From Mesostigma viride (Eukaryota; Streptophyta; Mesostigmatophyceae; Mesostigmatales; Mesostigmataceae), in contig RPFO01000477.1 of assembly GCA_009746045.1 (NCBI GenBank), positions 1 to 46,528 on the forward strand: 46,528 nucleotides of DNA. The letters run 5' to 3'. Made by a program: the position numbers and the translations under genes. The notes under the pieces were generated by a model. That model saw only the letters and a program-made list of their open reading frames with translations. It was not told the DNA's origin and searched no databases. Positions 1 to 10,644 of the stretch are shown piece by piece; the stretch's first letter is position 1, and every line of letters begins with the position of its first letter.

Positions 1-1
1 G

Positions 2-935
2 ACCCGGACAACTAAGTCAATTCAGGAATGGCCTACCCCTACCGACGTTAAAGGTGTACGTAGTTTTCTAGGGATTGCCTCTTACTATAGGCGTTTTATC
101 CCGCGTTTCGCAACTATAGCAGCCCCTATTAATCATTTATTAAAGAAGGATATCCCCTTTGTCTGGAGTAGTGAATGTCAGTCGGCTTTTCAGTGTCTAA
201 AATCCCTACTCCTCTCCCTCCCGTACTCATCCTACCGGATACTACTAAACCCTTTGTGGTAGCTACAGACGCTAGTAAGGTAGCTATCGGGGGCGTCCTT
301 CTCCAGGATCAGGGTCAGGGCTTACAGCCAATTGAGTATATCTCTAGGACAATGCTCCCTGCGGAGCGTAACTATCCCGTACACCAGCAGGAACTCTTAG
401 CGGTGGTGTATTGTTGCCACGCGTGGCAGCACTTTCTTAAAGGTGCTCAATTTGATGTCTGCCTGAATGAACCCTGTGAGATAGATCCTTATAGATTAGT
501 TATCCAAACGGATCACCGTCCCCTTACCCATCTTCTCTCCCAACCCAACCTTACCCCTCGTCAAGCGCGCTGGATGGAGTTTTTAGCACAGTTTTCCCCT
601 TTTAAACTTCAGTATGTTCAGGTGTAGATAACATAGTACCAGATGCACTCTCCCGTCGCGCAGATTACTCCTTTTTCGAGGACCTGGATGTTCTCAATAC
701 TACTCTAGTTCCTACTACTATGGGTGTAACCCCTTATGGTGAACTACCTGATGATGAATCCTATGCCTATCTCTTTCATACTGCTGTTCGCATGCCTGAT
801 CTCCTTTCTCACGTAGGACTCTCTCTCCCGTGTGAGGCCCTTCCTGTGGTCTCGGTGGGGGGGGAGGGGAAAAATAAAATTTCCATACCGCTTAGCCATA
901 TAGCGACTAGGTCAGGAAAGTCTTATGAAACATAG
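2..935 (+). pseudogene. pol remnant: end of reverse transcriptase plus RNase H
   Basis: Reading begins at base 2 with the RT thumb/connection segment (motif FLGIASYYRRFIP), then passes through a frame change near 222, where one C of a C-run is missing relative to copy 2. It continues with RNase H: VVATDASK carries the first catalytic Asp and QTDHRPL a later active-site Asp. A second frameshift near 617 puts a stop after YVQV, and the DALSRRADYS segment follows in another frame. The 720-935 part ends at SGKSYET. Copy 1 has a G8 run at 857-864 where copy 2 has G7, so the two copies end this region in different frames. Not translatable as it stands. Confidence 0.9.
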
Positions 936-949
936 TCCCTCTAGGACCT

Positions 950-1289
950 CCCCTTCTCTTTGGCAAGGCGGTAGGAGACCTCTTTAAACCTGTTCTGGAT
1001 ACCTCTGTAGCGATGCCTACCTCTGATCTTGAACGCCTTATTAGTAGATTTACGGCCACTGAGCCGGAAGCTTTAGCTGCCATTGCAGCCCTTCCCCAAC
1101 AATTAGGCAAGCACCCTTGTAAATTTGTAGGTGGGTTTTTTATGTGCAAATAGCAGATTCTCCCCCTCAATGGCGCCTGTATGTCCCTCCTATCTGTCGC
1201 TCCTCCTTGCTCTTTGAGTTGCATGACTTAGCTGCTCATCAGGGTGGTAAACGGGTACGGGACCTAGTAGCCCGCTCTTACTACTGGAG
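950..1289 (+). pseudogene. Integrase N-terminal remnant, truncated
   Basis: The segment opens at MPTSDLERL near 1015, with in-frame coding upstream from about 950, and covers the integrase N-terminal region. A frameshift near 1140 separates it from a second block containing the zinc-binding His pair (ELHDLAAHQ). Reading stops matching copy 2 immediately after DLVARSYYW at about 1289, where the sequence jumps into ORF3. The second half of the zinc finger, the whole DDE catalytic core and the chromodomain are missing, so this copy cannot supply integrase. Confidence 0.88.
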
Positions 1290-3238
1290 GTGTTCCCCTG
1301 GCTTCCGGGCGAGGGCGAGGCAGATATAGATGACAACCCCTGTGACCTCCTACGGGCGGTCGAGTTCATGGAGATCGCGGACCAGACAGCGGGAGTAGCA
1401 TTTGGCGACCCTTCCCCTACGGACGCACCAGTCGAGGCACAGTACACGCCAGAGTATTCGGCCTCCCCTGCAGCGTCCTCCTCCTCAGTGTCGGCTCCTT
1501 CCCCTGTCCCGTCTTCACCACGGTCGACCCGGCGCGCGTCGGTGGAGCCTACCCCTTTGGGCTCGGATCGTGAGCCTGATCCTCTCTCGGCGACTGTTTC
1601 TGCGATGCAGGCACAGATCCAGTCCCTGACCGCGGCTTTCGGGGCCTTCATGGCGGCCCAGGCGCATGCTCCAGCCACGCCAGGTGGGGTGTCTGTTGTA
1701 TCTGTGCCCCCTTCCCCTTCGGTTGCCTCGGCGCCTACGGTTTCGCCCGCGCTGTGCGAGCCCTCGGTAGCTGCGGTTTCTTCTGTTGCTGCGGCTCCTA
1801 CGCCTCCGGCTGTCTCTGCGCCTGCTACCGACGTACCTGCGCCTCTGCGCGAGTCTTCCGCCCCAGCGGCCGCGCCCGCCGTCGTCGCTTCCGGGCCCCC
1901 ACAGCGCCAGCGCCGCCATCGCGGGGTTTCTTTAGCGACCCGGGCGGTCTTCCCAGGCTTTGGGAGGGTGGTCCTCCGCAGAGGATTCCGGTGCCCGACT
2001 GGAGCTTGGATGGTAACCAGTCGTATGCCGGATTGCCTGTCCCTACGGGCCCTGTTTTCAACATGTGGCCTGGGGGTGCGCCGCCACCGGAGACCGGAGC
2101 GCCAGCTGCGGTGGCGGGTCCGTCGCGACCCCCTCCGGCAGCAGGTCCGACGCGACCTCCTGTTGTACCGGCGCCGTCTGCGTCTGTGCCGGTTCCTACC
2201 CCTGCTTCGGCCCCTGTCCCTTCGGCCCCGCGGTCTTTGGCTGCGGTTGTTCGGGCCAGCGGCCCTGATCCTCGCGCCACCCGCGCTGCTGATTCCCTCC
2301 GGAGTTGTCCGAGGGCGATCGGATCGGGTCCCTTCTGTGGTGCATGCGACGCCGGAGTCGCGCGACACGCCTGTCCTTGGGTACGGTATGTCTGCGCTCG
2401 CCTGCCGACAGTGTGACCTGCCGCGCGCCTCCGCCGAGCTTGCCATTTCGCCCATGTCCTCGGGTTCTCCCAGGTGTGTCGGGCGCCGCGGGACCGTGGC
2501 CTACCCATTGAGACTGATCGGCCTCCTTTCGATATGGTTATTTAGCTGATCCTGTGTTCCAGGGCGAGATCCTGGTTCGGCGCGTTCTGTATCGCTGGGC
2601 TAGGCGTCACAATGACTTGGACACCTACGGTGGGTTCCAGTGGGCTTACCCTCCGCCTCTGGGCATTATGGCCTCAGATGCCCTTACGGTAGAGTTTCCT
2701 GCGGTGCCGGGTGCTACGTACAGCACGGTTCTCCAGCCCATCCTAGAGTGGGATGCCCGTCGTCCAGCGCCCATCCCGGGCCAGGGTCTGGACTCCCGTG
2801 GCCATCCTCCTCCTCGGGCTAGCGACTACCTCGAGACGTTCGGGTCGCGACAGTGTGCCCGTCGGTGGCGCTTCCGTGAGGTTCGGCACATCCGGATGTG
2901 GCCGTCTGACGTGGAGCCCCTGGTAGATCTGTTCTTCCCGACGGGTTTGCGCTCTCGGATCCGGTACATCGCCTACTCCTGCGGGCTCTCTGCTTGATCG
3001 CGGTAGAGCCTTTCCTACGCCTCTTTGCCTGTGGTTTCCTGGACTGGGCCCGTGGCCAGGTCGTTCTTACGCAGCATAGGTATTACTGGGCCTTTCTGGG
3101 CTTTTTCCTGATGGCGTGTGGGCCGATGTTTTCCTCACTGTAGATAGGCATGACAATGCCGATGATGTGGCCCACTACCATGCGTATCTGGATGTTCTGC
3201 TGGCCTCGCGTGGCACTTACCAGACTGATGGCAACTAG
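1290..3238 (+). pseudogene. ORF3 of the retrotransposon, copy 1 (5'-truncated, frameshifted)
   Basis: From the deletion joint the sequence reads FPWLPGEGEADIDDNPCD and continues as a Pro/Ala/Ser-rich region containing the helix-like stretch SAMQAQIQSLTAAFGAF. Further on, in shifted frames, come a block with a CxxC pair (ACRQCDLP), then ILVRRVLYRWARRHNDLDTY (2554-2997 frame), and a C-terminus ending in TDGN with stop at 3236-3238. The same segments occur in the same order in copy 2 (38301-35996). The DNA here is clearly richer in G+C at third positions than the pol part upstream. I do not recognise a family. At least three frame changes make this copy non-functional. Confidence 0.75.
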
Positions 3239-3603
3239 ATAGAGGGCCTTAGGCCCGACCTGAGGGTGTTGTCCCTCCGGTATATAGAGTCGCCCTCATA
3301 TTCTGGCCAGTTGACTGGTCGTTCTTGGTCCTTGGTACTGATTTGTTTACTCTGTGTGTCCTGCCCAGTGCCGTCCCCCCCGGCAAGGACTCTGTTCCAG
3401 GCAGTTAGGGGAACCTACCACCAGGCTTGGTGCTGGTTAACCCTACACCTCCCGGCGTGGTGGTGGAGACCGAGTTAATATTGGTGCTTTGTATCTTGGA
3501 TGGCCTGCGATTGTGTTGGTGTGTGCTGGGTGCATTAGGTTTCCTACCCTTGGTTTCCTCCCTGTGCGTAGGGAGAGGGCTCCCTACCTTTGTGGGGGGG
3601 AGG
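3239..3603 (+). other. 3' untranslated region of copy 1 with polypurine tract
   Basis: This non-coding stretch between the ORF3 stop and the 3' LTR is also found in copy 2 (35619-35995), starting with AGAGGGCCTTAGGCCCGACC. It ends in a purine run at 3594-3603 (seven G then AGG) that abuts the LTR start, as expected for the plus-strand primer of reverse transcription. Confidence 0.8.
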
Positions 3604-4177
3604 TGTTACGTCGCGTAACTTTTGTTGTTGTTACGGACGTAAATTAGGTCCCTTGTTGCCTCAGCCATTCCGGAGCAGTTCGCTGACTTTCCTAGGCTTA
3701 CGTGTAGTAAGGACCTTTTGGCCGGTCGGTACCGGGCCTTGTGACGTGGCAATTGTACAGTATGGTGGTTCGGTGCAGTCGCGCCGCGCTGCGTACTTTA
3801 GTAGTGGTCCTTTTATCCTGCGTGTGAACCTTGTGGACGTGCGTTGGTCCTGTGGGCGAGGGTCGATGTCGGCCCGAGCATACACGCCTGTCGGCGATCA
3901 TTTATGCAGCAGTTGTCCTTCGTGAATGGCACTCGGCGTGTGTTAAATGAATTAACACATATAGGCTTGGGTCACGGCAGTGTAGTATTGTTTCCTTCGT
4001 AGTACCCTGGTTTTATTCGGTATATGGCGTATTATAAGGGAATGCATTGAGAAGCAGCGTCGTCGCGTCCTAGGTCTTATAGCCAATATAGCTCCTCACT
4101 CCTAGGTAGGTGCCTCATCACTAGTTTAGGTAAGATTAGGCGAGATGTTTGGGATAGAGTCGAGCCAGGACGTAACA
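3604..4177 (+). repeat. 3' LTR of copy 1
   Basis: The LTR starts TGTTACG directly after the polypurine tract and ends CGTAACA at 4171-4177, giving the usual TG...CA ends. Its first 17 bases form an inverted repeat (TGTTACG-TCG-CGTAACT, one mismatch). It is related to the LTRs of copy 2, sharing blocks such as GTTACGGACGTAAATTAGG, but is clearly diverged, so the two copies belong to different subfamilies or ages. Confidence 0.88.
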
Positions 4178-5463
4178 CCGGCGTGTCAGATCGCTGGGCC
4201 CGCCGTCCCACGTGTAATTAAGCAAATAATCAGTAATGAATTAATTAAACTCGTGCGAGCTCCCGTTTGGGAGTCACGGAGCATTAACCCCGATGGATGG
4301 ATGGATGGGTACATGCACGCAATCGTACCAGTCTGTAGCTAGTCTATCAACAAAAACAAATGAAGCAAATGGCTAGCTAGGGCATTGTCATCTCAGCAGA
4401 GTCTGAGTGGCTCTCTGCACGGGCAAAGCATGGCCAGAACTACTAGTTGTCGCTAGAAAGCTAAACGCTACACGAAAGATTGACCGCAGCATATTGGGAC
4501 CGCGCCGTCCACCTTTCTCTCGATCGAGGTCGACTGTGAGGGTCCACGTCTCGGCGCCATACATACGTGAGAACCAGGAAGACCAGGACCTTGAACAGCT
4601 AGGTCCTGCTTCTCGCGCACTTCCCAGCTAGGGGCTTGCGCGCCAGCTAGAGGGGCCGGCTCTGTAAATTAGCAGAGCGCGTGCATGCTGGGCGAGGGAC
4701 ATGCGGTGGTTGATATCGGCCTCACAGCTGGGGAGTAAATTAGCTGCCCAGTGCTCAGCTTCATTGCCCATGCATCAACTCAATTAAAGCAACCGTGTGA
4801 CGTGGAAAATATCAAATTAGCACTTGAGGTGCCATACTATAAAATGAGACAATTGTTTACAGAGAACTGTTGTCTCATTGATGTACAGAGAATGTCGTTT
4901 TGTGATCGCTGCATCTCGGCTAACCAACGGACCATGCATGTATCATGTAGCAATCCACATCGCATGGGCATACAGCCAGCACGAGAAACAAATTAATTAA
5001 TATCGCATGGGTGCTCAGCCCTAAAAAAAAGTGCTGTGAGAAGCCCTTTTGGGGCCGAATGCCAACCTTGCAAAACAAGTTCAGTTTGTTTACTCGTGTC
5101 AATTTTTGTAAATAGACCAGCTGAAATAATAGAAACATGACATCCCCAGGTGATTCCCAAGGTGCGCTTTGGATCGACACACTTTGGTCAAGCAATTTCC
5201 ACAGACACAAAAAAATTCTGAAGGCTGCCATGCATGCAAACGAGGAAAAAGAATAATGTATGTACACTTCTTGTCAAGCAGCTTGAGTACCGGCTGAAAT
5301 CCATCATCCCTCCTATGTAATATGTTACACCCTCGCTGCCCTATGACAAAACAATGAAAAATATCCTAGCTCGACAATTTGGCTAACAATTAGTTGTTTA
5401 GTTTAACAAATAGTTTTCTCACTTAAAACAAAGTAATCCTGAATCCTCTGGCTACCAGCAGCC
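4178..5463. other. Non-coding flank, no gene recognised
   Basis: This AT-rich stretch has no convincing ORF. It contains a short (ATGG) run at 4291-4309 and low-complexity A/T tracts. The string CCAACCTTGCAAAAC near 5060 recurs near 8803, hinting at another dispersed repeat. I see no tRNA or promoter signal I would defend. Confidence 0.5.
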
Positions 5464-5811
5464 TCAGAAGGAGAAAGAAGGAAATGCATCGCGGGATTTC
5501 ACTTGCGGAACCACCCCACGGGTCGGTGTCCCGCCCCGCTCTGGGGTCGACACACGCGGGCTGCCACCATTACTGGAATACCCCCGAGCCAATGGCGACA
5601 TTCGCCCCCCGTTGCCTTCCTCAAACCGCAAATTGGTGACGCGTTTGGGACTAAGTAGCGGGGATGGTGGCGACGCGGACGACGTCGACGGCCGAGAGTT
5701 GCCCGGAGAGCGCCCGAAAAAGTCCTGGCGAGGTGAGGACGCCCGGTGGTGAATCCCACCGCTAGAGCTGTTGTCTATCCCACCAATAGAGCGGGTTGTA
5801 CTACTAGGACT
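5464..5811 (-). CDS. Possible exon or gene relic, Ser/Pro-rich (uncertain)
   Basis: A GC-rich island in AT-rich surroundings is open for about 115 codons on the - strand. The product is rich in Ser, Pro, Gly and Arg. It contains RQDFFGRSPG, LLSPKRVTNLRFEEG and GRMSPLARG. There is no ATG at the 5' end: the ORF opens at a GTG inside CCCCGTGAGT, which looks more like a splice donor. A similar run of features (DFF, SP, KR-V-x-F, MSP) occurs at the start of the large gene at 10645, so this may be a fragment of a related gene or a chance resemblance. I cannot assign a function. Confidence 0.25.
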   Translation of the reverse strand, partial: SPSSTTRSIGGIDNSSSGGIHHRASSPRQDFFGRSPGNSRPSTSSASPPSPLLSPKRVTNLRFEEGNGGRMSPLARGYSSNGGSPRVSTPERGGTPTRGVVPQVKSRDAFPSFSF

Positions 5812-5829
5812 CACGGGGTCCCGCCTATG

Positions 5830-6660
5830 TGCCCTAGCTGCCTTGGCATAGAAGGGCAGGTTGCCGTCCAGGTGGCTGGTGGGAGATAAGGGCGATTGTC
5901 ACAAAGGAGGAGTTGAGTCGACAGGGGTGCAACGGAAAAGGGATGTCAGCAGGGCAGTTAACAGGGTGCGCAACGAAGGAGGGCTCGGTGACAAGGGGGA
6001 CGACAACGAAGGAGAGTCGGGAATACAGGGGTGCTAAGTGCAAACTGAGAGGCAAACGGGGCAGCAGAAAATAAATAAACAGTGGCATGCAGAAGCCAAG
6101 TTTTCCTTTTTTCCTCCTCTGTGTTGGCCATCCCAGTCAAAACTTGACCCGATTTCAAATAACAGGAAAATATACGCGGTTGTCTAATGACATAACTTTC
6201 ACGCACATCCCATTATCACACACCAGTCAGAATAGAATGACATCACATATCAATGAGACAAGCCACGCAGGCCATATATCTGGAGAGTCCGGACCACATG
6301 GGTAGGTTGAGCCTGCTGTGATCTTATCCTAGTTAATCGAGTCGTTCAGGATGATGGAGATGTATAGAGGTGGAAATGTGTAGCCTTGACATTAAAATTA
6401 TCGCTGGCTATCATATGTTCCAAACTCCGCGCCACTTTTTTACCATCACAAGAATTAGCTTACCCAGCCTCTACATGCCTCTGGCCATTGAAGCATGTCG
6501 CAGCATGCCAACGCAAGGAACATGACATGTAGAAGTGAACGGCTAGCAAGGTGCATTGGACAGAAGCAAGGCGTATTATGCTGCGCTGCACTGATTGGCA
6601 TTATGTCAACTTGTCCATAATGATCTTCTTGATTGCGGCTAGACTGCAACTATGAGTCGG
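5830..6660. other. Non-coding stretch
   Basis: No supported gene. Apart from the dispersed repeat at 6252-6387 it appears to be unique AT-rich DNA. Confidence 0.45.
6252..6387 (+). repeat. Dispersed repeat, copy A
   Basis: This block aligns with 34924-35047: shared strings include GAGTCGTTCAGGATGATG, TCCGGACCA and GGTGGAAAT/GATGGAAAT, with scattered differences between. In the second copy the match ends exactly where the LTR of retroelement copy 2 begins. It is probably an old transposon-derived repeat of unknown class. Confidence 0.6.
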
Positions 6661-6677
6661 AGGGAACACAAACGCGC

Positions 6678-6958
6678 GCGCCCCCCAAGCCCCCCAAGCC
6701 CCCCCAAGCCCCCCAAGCCCCCCAAGCCCCCCCCCCCCCCCACCCCACCCCCCCACCCCCCCCCACCCACCCCCCCACCCACCCCCACCCCCCCACCCCC
6801 ACCCCCACCCCCACCCCACCCCCACCCCACCCCCACCCCCCCCACCCCCACCCCCACCCCACCCCACCCCCACCCCACCCCCACCCCCACCCCCACCCCC
6901 ACCCCCATCCCCACCCCACCCCCACCCCACCCCCACCCCCACCCCCACCCCCATACCC
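6678..6958 (+). repeat. C-rich satellite: (CCCCCAAG)n then (CCCCCA)n
   Basis: A strand-asymmetric array begins as CCCCCCAAG units (to about 6730) and then degenerates into CCCCCA/CCCCA units to 6958. The overlapping Pro/His/Thr and Gly/Trp/Val ORFs here are artefacts of the repeat. Confidence 0.95.
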
Positions 6959-6989
6959 ACCAAACACACGTAAATGCATGCAGAAAGAC

Positions 6990-7755
6990 ACTTACATACA
7001 CAGACACCATGGAACACAAGGTCAGGATCTGCCTGTAAGGGGGCAAAGCCTGGAAGAGGAAAAATATGCCACCACAGCAATCACGCTGTCTCAATAACAT
7101 AACGTGGGGACACATATACGGGTAAAAGCCTTACTCGACAGGCAGCGGTCTCCGCAGCGCCGGGTTTGTGATGTTGAAGAAGTTCCCTGATGGCGTCCGC
7201 CATGCGTTCACCTGTGGGGGGGCCAGCACAAGGGCACCAGAAGATGATTTGCAGGAGTCAATAAGAGCAAACCGGCCTATAGGCACAAGAACCTGGTTCA
7301 CCAGAGGACCGACATCAACCGCAGGGACTCGGTTCACAAGCAGATGGTTCACACGGAGTTAGTAGGATACAGTCAGACCACTGTTCACGTGTGCCGAGGC
7401 CGGCGGATGCGCGGGGCCGGAAACAAAAGGAAAAAAGAAAAAATGGAGAAAAACAAAAAAGAAGCTGATAGTTCAAGGGGAGTTCGGCACACGGACCCAA
7501 CCAGAAAAAGAGAGTCCAACCAAGAGAGCAGGTGAATGCCTGCATGACGGTAGGCAAACTCTTTGTATCTGGGCATGCGCTTAGCCTCCATGGTTGGAGA
7601 AAGTAGGACGAAGTACGAGGGTAGAGGATGTAAAAAGGGTCATTGCAATTGGCATGGTAAAGATGCGCAATCCTATGTAACCAGGGACGGCTTCAGTAGC
7701 TTGTACCTGCTGGGTCTGCCCATAATCGAGGCCCGCGGCCAAGTGAATGAATCGA
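6990..7755. other. Non-coding stretch between two satellites
   Basis: ORFs are short and unsupported. Nothing recognisable. Confidence 0.45.
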
Positions 7756-7756
7756 T

Positions 7757-8096
7757 GGATTGATGGATGGATGGATGGATGGATGGATGGATGGATGGAT
7801 GGATGGATGGATGGATGGATGGATGGATGGATGGATGGATGGATGGATGGATGGATGGATGGATGGATGGATGGATGGATGGATGCATGGATGGATGGAT
7901 GGATGGATGGATGCATGGATGGATGGATGGATGGATGGATGGATGGATGGATGGATGGATGGATGGATGGATGGATGGATGGATGGATGGATGGATGGAT
8001 GGATGGATGGATGGATGGATGGATGGATGGATGGATGGATGGATGGATGGATGGACGTGTGTGTGTATGGATGGATGGATGGATGGATGGATGGGC
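7757..8096 (+). repeat. (ATGG)n microsatellite, about 340 bp
   Basis: This is a nearly perfect tetranucleotide array with two ATGC variant units (near 7885 and 7913) and an interruption GACGTGTGTGTGTATGG near 8053-8069. Because 4 and 3 are coprime, all three + frames stay open as the same WMDG peptide, which explains the spurious overlapping ORFs. Confidence 0.97.
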
Positions 8097-8099
8097 AGA

Positions 8100-10644
8100 T
8101 CGATGGATGGGGTGAGTGAGTGAATGAGAGTTTCATAGAACTGCGCTTCCAGAGCGACAACTCTGGGCTGCAGTGACAAGTGGGTTTGGGCGTGACTTAA
8201 GCACAGGAAGGGAACCCAGGATGGCAGAGGTCCCATAGATGAGGACAAATGGCAGTGTAGGGCAGCATATGGCAATACAGGGCAGTGGGACCCTGAACAA
8301 ACTTACGATGTCAAGGCACATAACCTGGTAGCTAGAGGCACGTAACCATCAGCTTTCCCAAGCCACCCCCGCTCTACCCCAAGGAGAGATAATAACTCAA
8401 CTGCAGAAGAGATTGTGGATAGATTGATGTTGTAGGCAGCTGATACACACAGGGAGGGAGCTGATAGCGGCAGGTGATCTGCTTCATCTTGATTGGCTGG
8501 CAAAGATATTCTGGTCCCACGAGCCAAATGGAGTAATTATCAAATGCACGTGGAGGAAGGCTTGGGGTTGGAACACACGGGCTACCTCTTGAAACATGTT
8601 CTAATAATCGGTGCGCCCTGCATCCCCGCGGGGTGGCTTGACTGCCCCACTAACTGGACACAAGCTTTCAACCAAAAGCCCCTCCATTAACCAGGACCCA
8701 CGAACCAGGTCAAAATCGCAGTCTTATTCCGGAGGATTTGGTGCGGAGGGGACTAGCGTCCCGTTCCGTCCTGCTATACACACTTTAGAGGGGACGCATT
8801 CCAACCTTGCAAAACGGGTCCAACATGATGTGTCCTGGGCAGGTCCAAATGACAAGCAACAGGTGTCGCAAGCTTACCCGCGCTGTTATCTCCCTTGCTA
8901 GTGTCCTATCCTGCACGTTCAAAAATGCCACAAGGTGGTAATAGGACAGCCCAGCACACATACATGAGATGCCGTTAATGCCACATAAAAAGTGCAGCAA
9001 CCATCGAGTGAATGCGAATGGTAAAGTTTGGAAAAACATGACAGGCAGCTACCGCCGTGCACAGCTGCCAATTTGTAGACTTCACTCGAGAGCGATATAC
9101 CTTTTCGGGGTCTGTCATTGTTTCTTGCTTCGCTGGCAAGATAGAGGTTGTCCCGCCCATCTGTGAATAGAGAATCGTGCGAGAATGAGCATCGTACGTT
9201 GCACGAGGAATACTTGAATAAGAAATCGCCCAAGCAATCTCCATCAACATCATAGTCAGGCCAGCCCAAATTGTATATATACCAACAATGTTGAGATGCA
9301 CTCTACGGAATCCTAGGAGTCCTTAAACAAGCCCTTACAGCCAGACTCACTTGCTGTTAATTATACGGACGCGGCTCAAGCGCAACCTTACCTCACCGTC
9401 ACTGCCTGGCTGCGGGAGTAGCGGGCTTCGGGGCCTGCCCAATGTCGGGTATTTCTTCGTCCTATCTATGTGGTATGTTGCCAAATTGCTCATATGGTAG
9501 TCCTGCATAAGAGCATTTAAGTGCTTCTTTGTTCCCGACATGATTCCAATTACGCAAAAGGATGTTAAAAAAGGTTGTTTGCTACTGTTAAAGACGACCG
9601 GGCGATGCCGAGGATCTTGGCGTGTGCAGATGCTTATACAGCCATCCTCTCGGTCCCAGAAATGCGCATGGCTATGCCCATTCTCTAGCAAACGACAAAA
9701 TTTGTAAAGCCAATACCAAGTCTTGCAGAGGATCTTCCGTTCCATTCATCCATCCTGATCGCCAAGTTACAACAAATTTCATCGCAATAGCTTCGCACCC
9801 ACGCCAGCACTTCGCTTATCAGCGTAACAGCGATTTGCTATGTCCTGCTTGTCTGCCTTGTTGGATTATGTTACATGTAGACACGCAACCGCAGTTTGCG
9901 TCCGTGGGGGGGGAGGGGAAGGCTATTGATGTCGCGTTCCAATGCGAAGGTTTCCTAGGGGTCTCGAATGCATGACGGATTGTGGCTGTTTTTGGCAACG
10001 TAAATTCGCGTTGTATTGCACTGTGAATCACCTGTCGGCATGGCGCCAGCAACGCCTTGTGACCACCAAATAGGACCAACTAACGAGTAATAATGTCCAT
10101 CAATCTTCCGGGGCACCGGCTGTGGGAGGTTCGGTACTTGTTGTGCTGAGCGGGTTTGCCCTTTGTACGTACACGAGCTTGTTGTTGTTGTTGTTGCCCA
10201 CGTCGCACATGGGCAGCGGAGAGAGTCATCAAATTTGACCGATCAGATGTCATGGCACGCGCGTACACTGGTACTAATTAAACTAATGTTATACCGTCAT
10301 CGGAAATTTCTTATTTGAAATTTTGGTTGGTCCATACTAATGTATTGACGTATCCATCTCCTCCATCTCCTCAATGGCAGGGTACAGTTCAACCAGCATT
10401 TCAATTGTGATGCCACCTGCAATTTCAAAGACGTTGACGATTTTCAAAACAAAAAATTAACCATTATGGCTGGTGCATCCTGGCAGCCGTGCACGGCGCA
10501 GCCATCGCCAGCAATGCGGATATTTAAATGTAAGGAATGTATATGAGAAAATGAATAATTACGGGGGATGTTTGGCTACAAATGGCAGTACTGAAATTTA
10601 GCTAATACCTCTTGTTGCATTTCGAGTTTGCCATTCACGACGTG
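8100..10644. other. Upstream region of the large gene, no gene recognised
   Basis: About 2.5 kb without a convincing coding region. ORFs are short, overlapping and lack biased composition. A short (TTG)n run lies at 10179-10195. The 5' UTR and promoter of the gene starting at 10645 should be here, but I see no element I can name. Confidence 0.5.

Larger units (their letters stand above)
1..4177 (+). mobile_element. Ty3/gypsy LTR retrotransposon, copy 1 (3' part, decayed)
   Basis: The window opens inside the pol gene of an LTR retrotransposon that runs on the + strand to the end of its 3' LTR at 4177. In order it holds the RT C-terminus and RNase H, an integrase N-terminus, a deletion joint at about 1289/1290, a third ORF, a polypurine tract and a 574-bp LTR. 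Its proteins align along their length with copy 2 (35048-45849), but with several frameshifts and a diverged LTR, so this is an older, dead copy. The 5' half lies outside the window, so the 5' LTR and target-site duplication cannot be checked. Confidence 0.93.

Noticed and set aside
1190-2455. 421-codon antisense ORF over the copy 1 ORF3 region
   Set aside because: Shadow of GC-rich coding DNA on the opposite strand; Arg/Gly/Thr-rich with no motif, and the + strand matches copy 2.
6601-7115. Overlapping Gly/Trp/Val-rich and Pro/Thr/His-rich ORFs
   Set aside because: Product of the C-rich satellite read in every frame.
7747-8123. Long + and - strand ORFs of WMDG / SIHPSIHP repeats
   Set aside because: All three + frames give the same peptide because the DNA is a tetranucleotide satellite; no gene.
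9880-9940. Possible retroelement polypurine tract near a G8AGGGG run
   Set aside because: No LTR start follows and no other element sequence is nearby; chance G-run.
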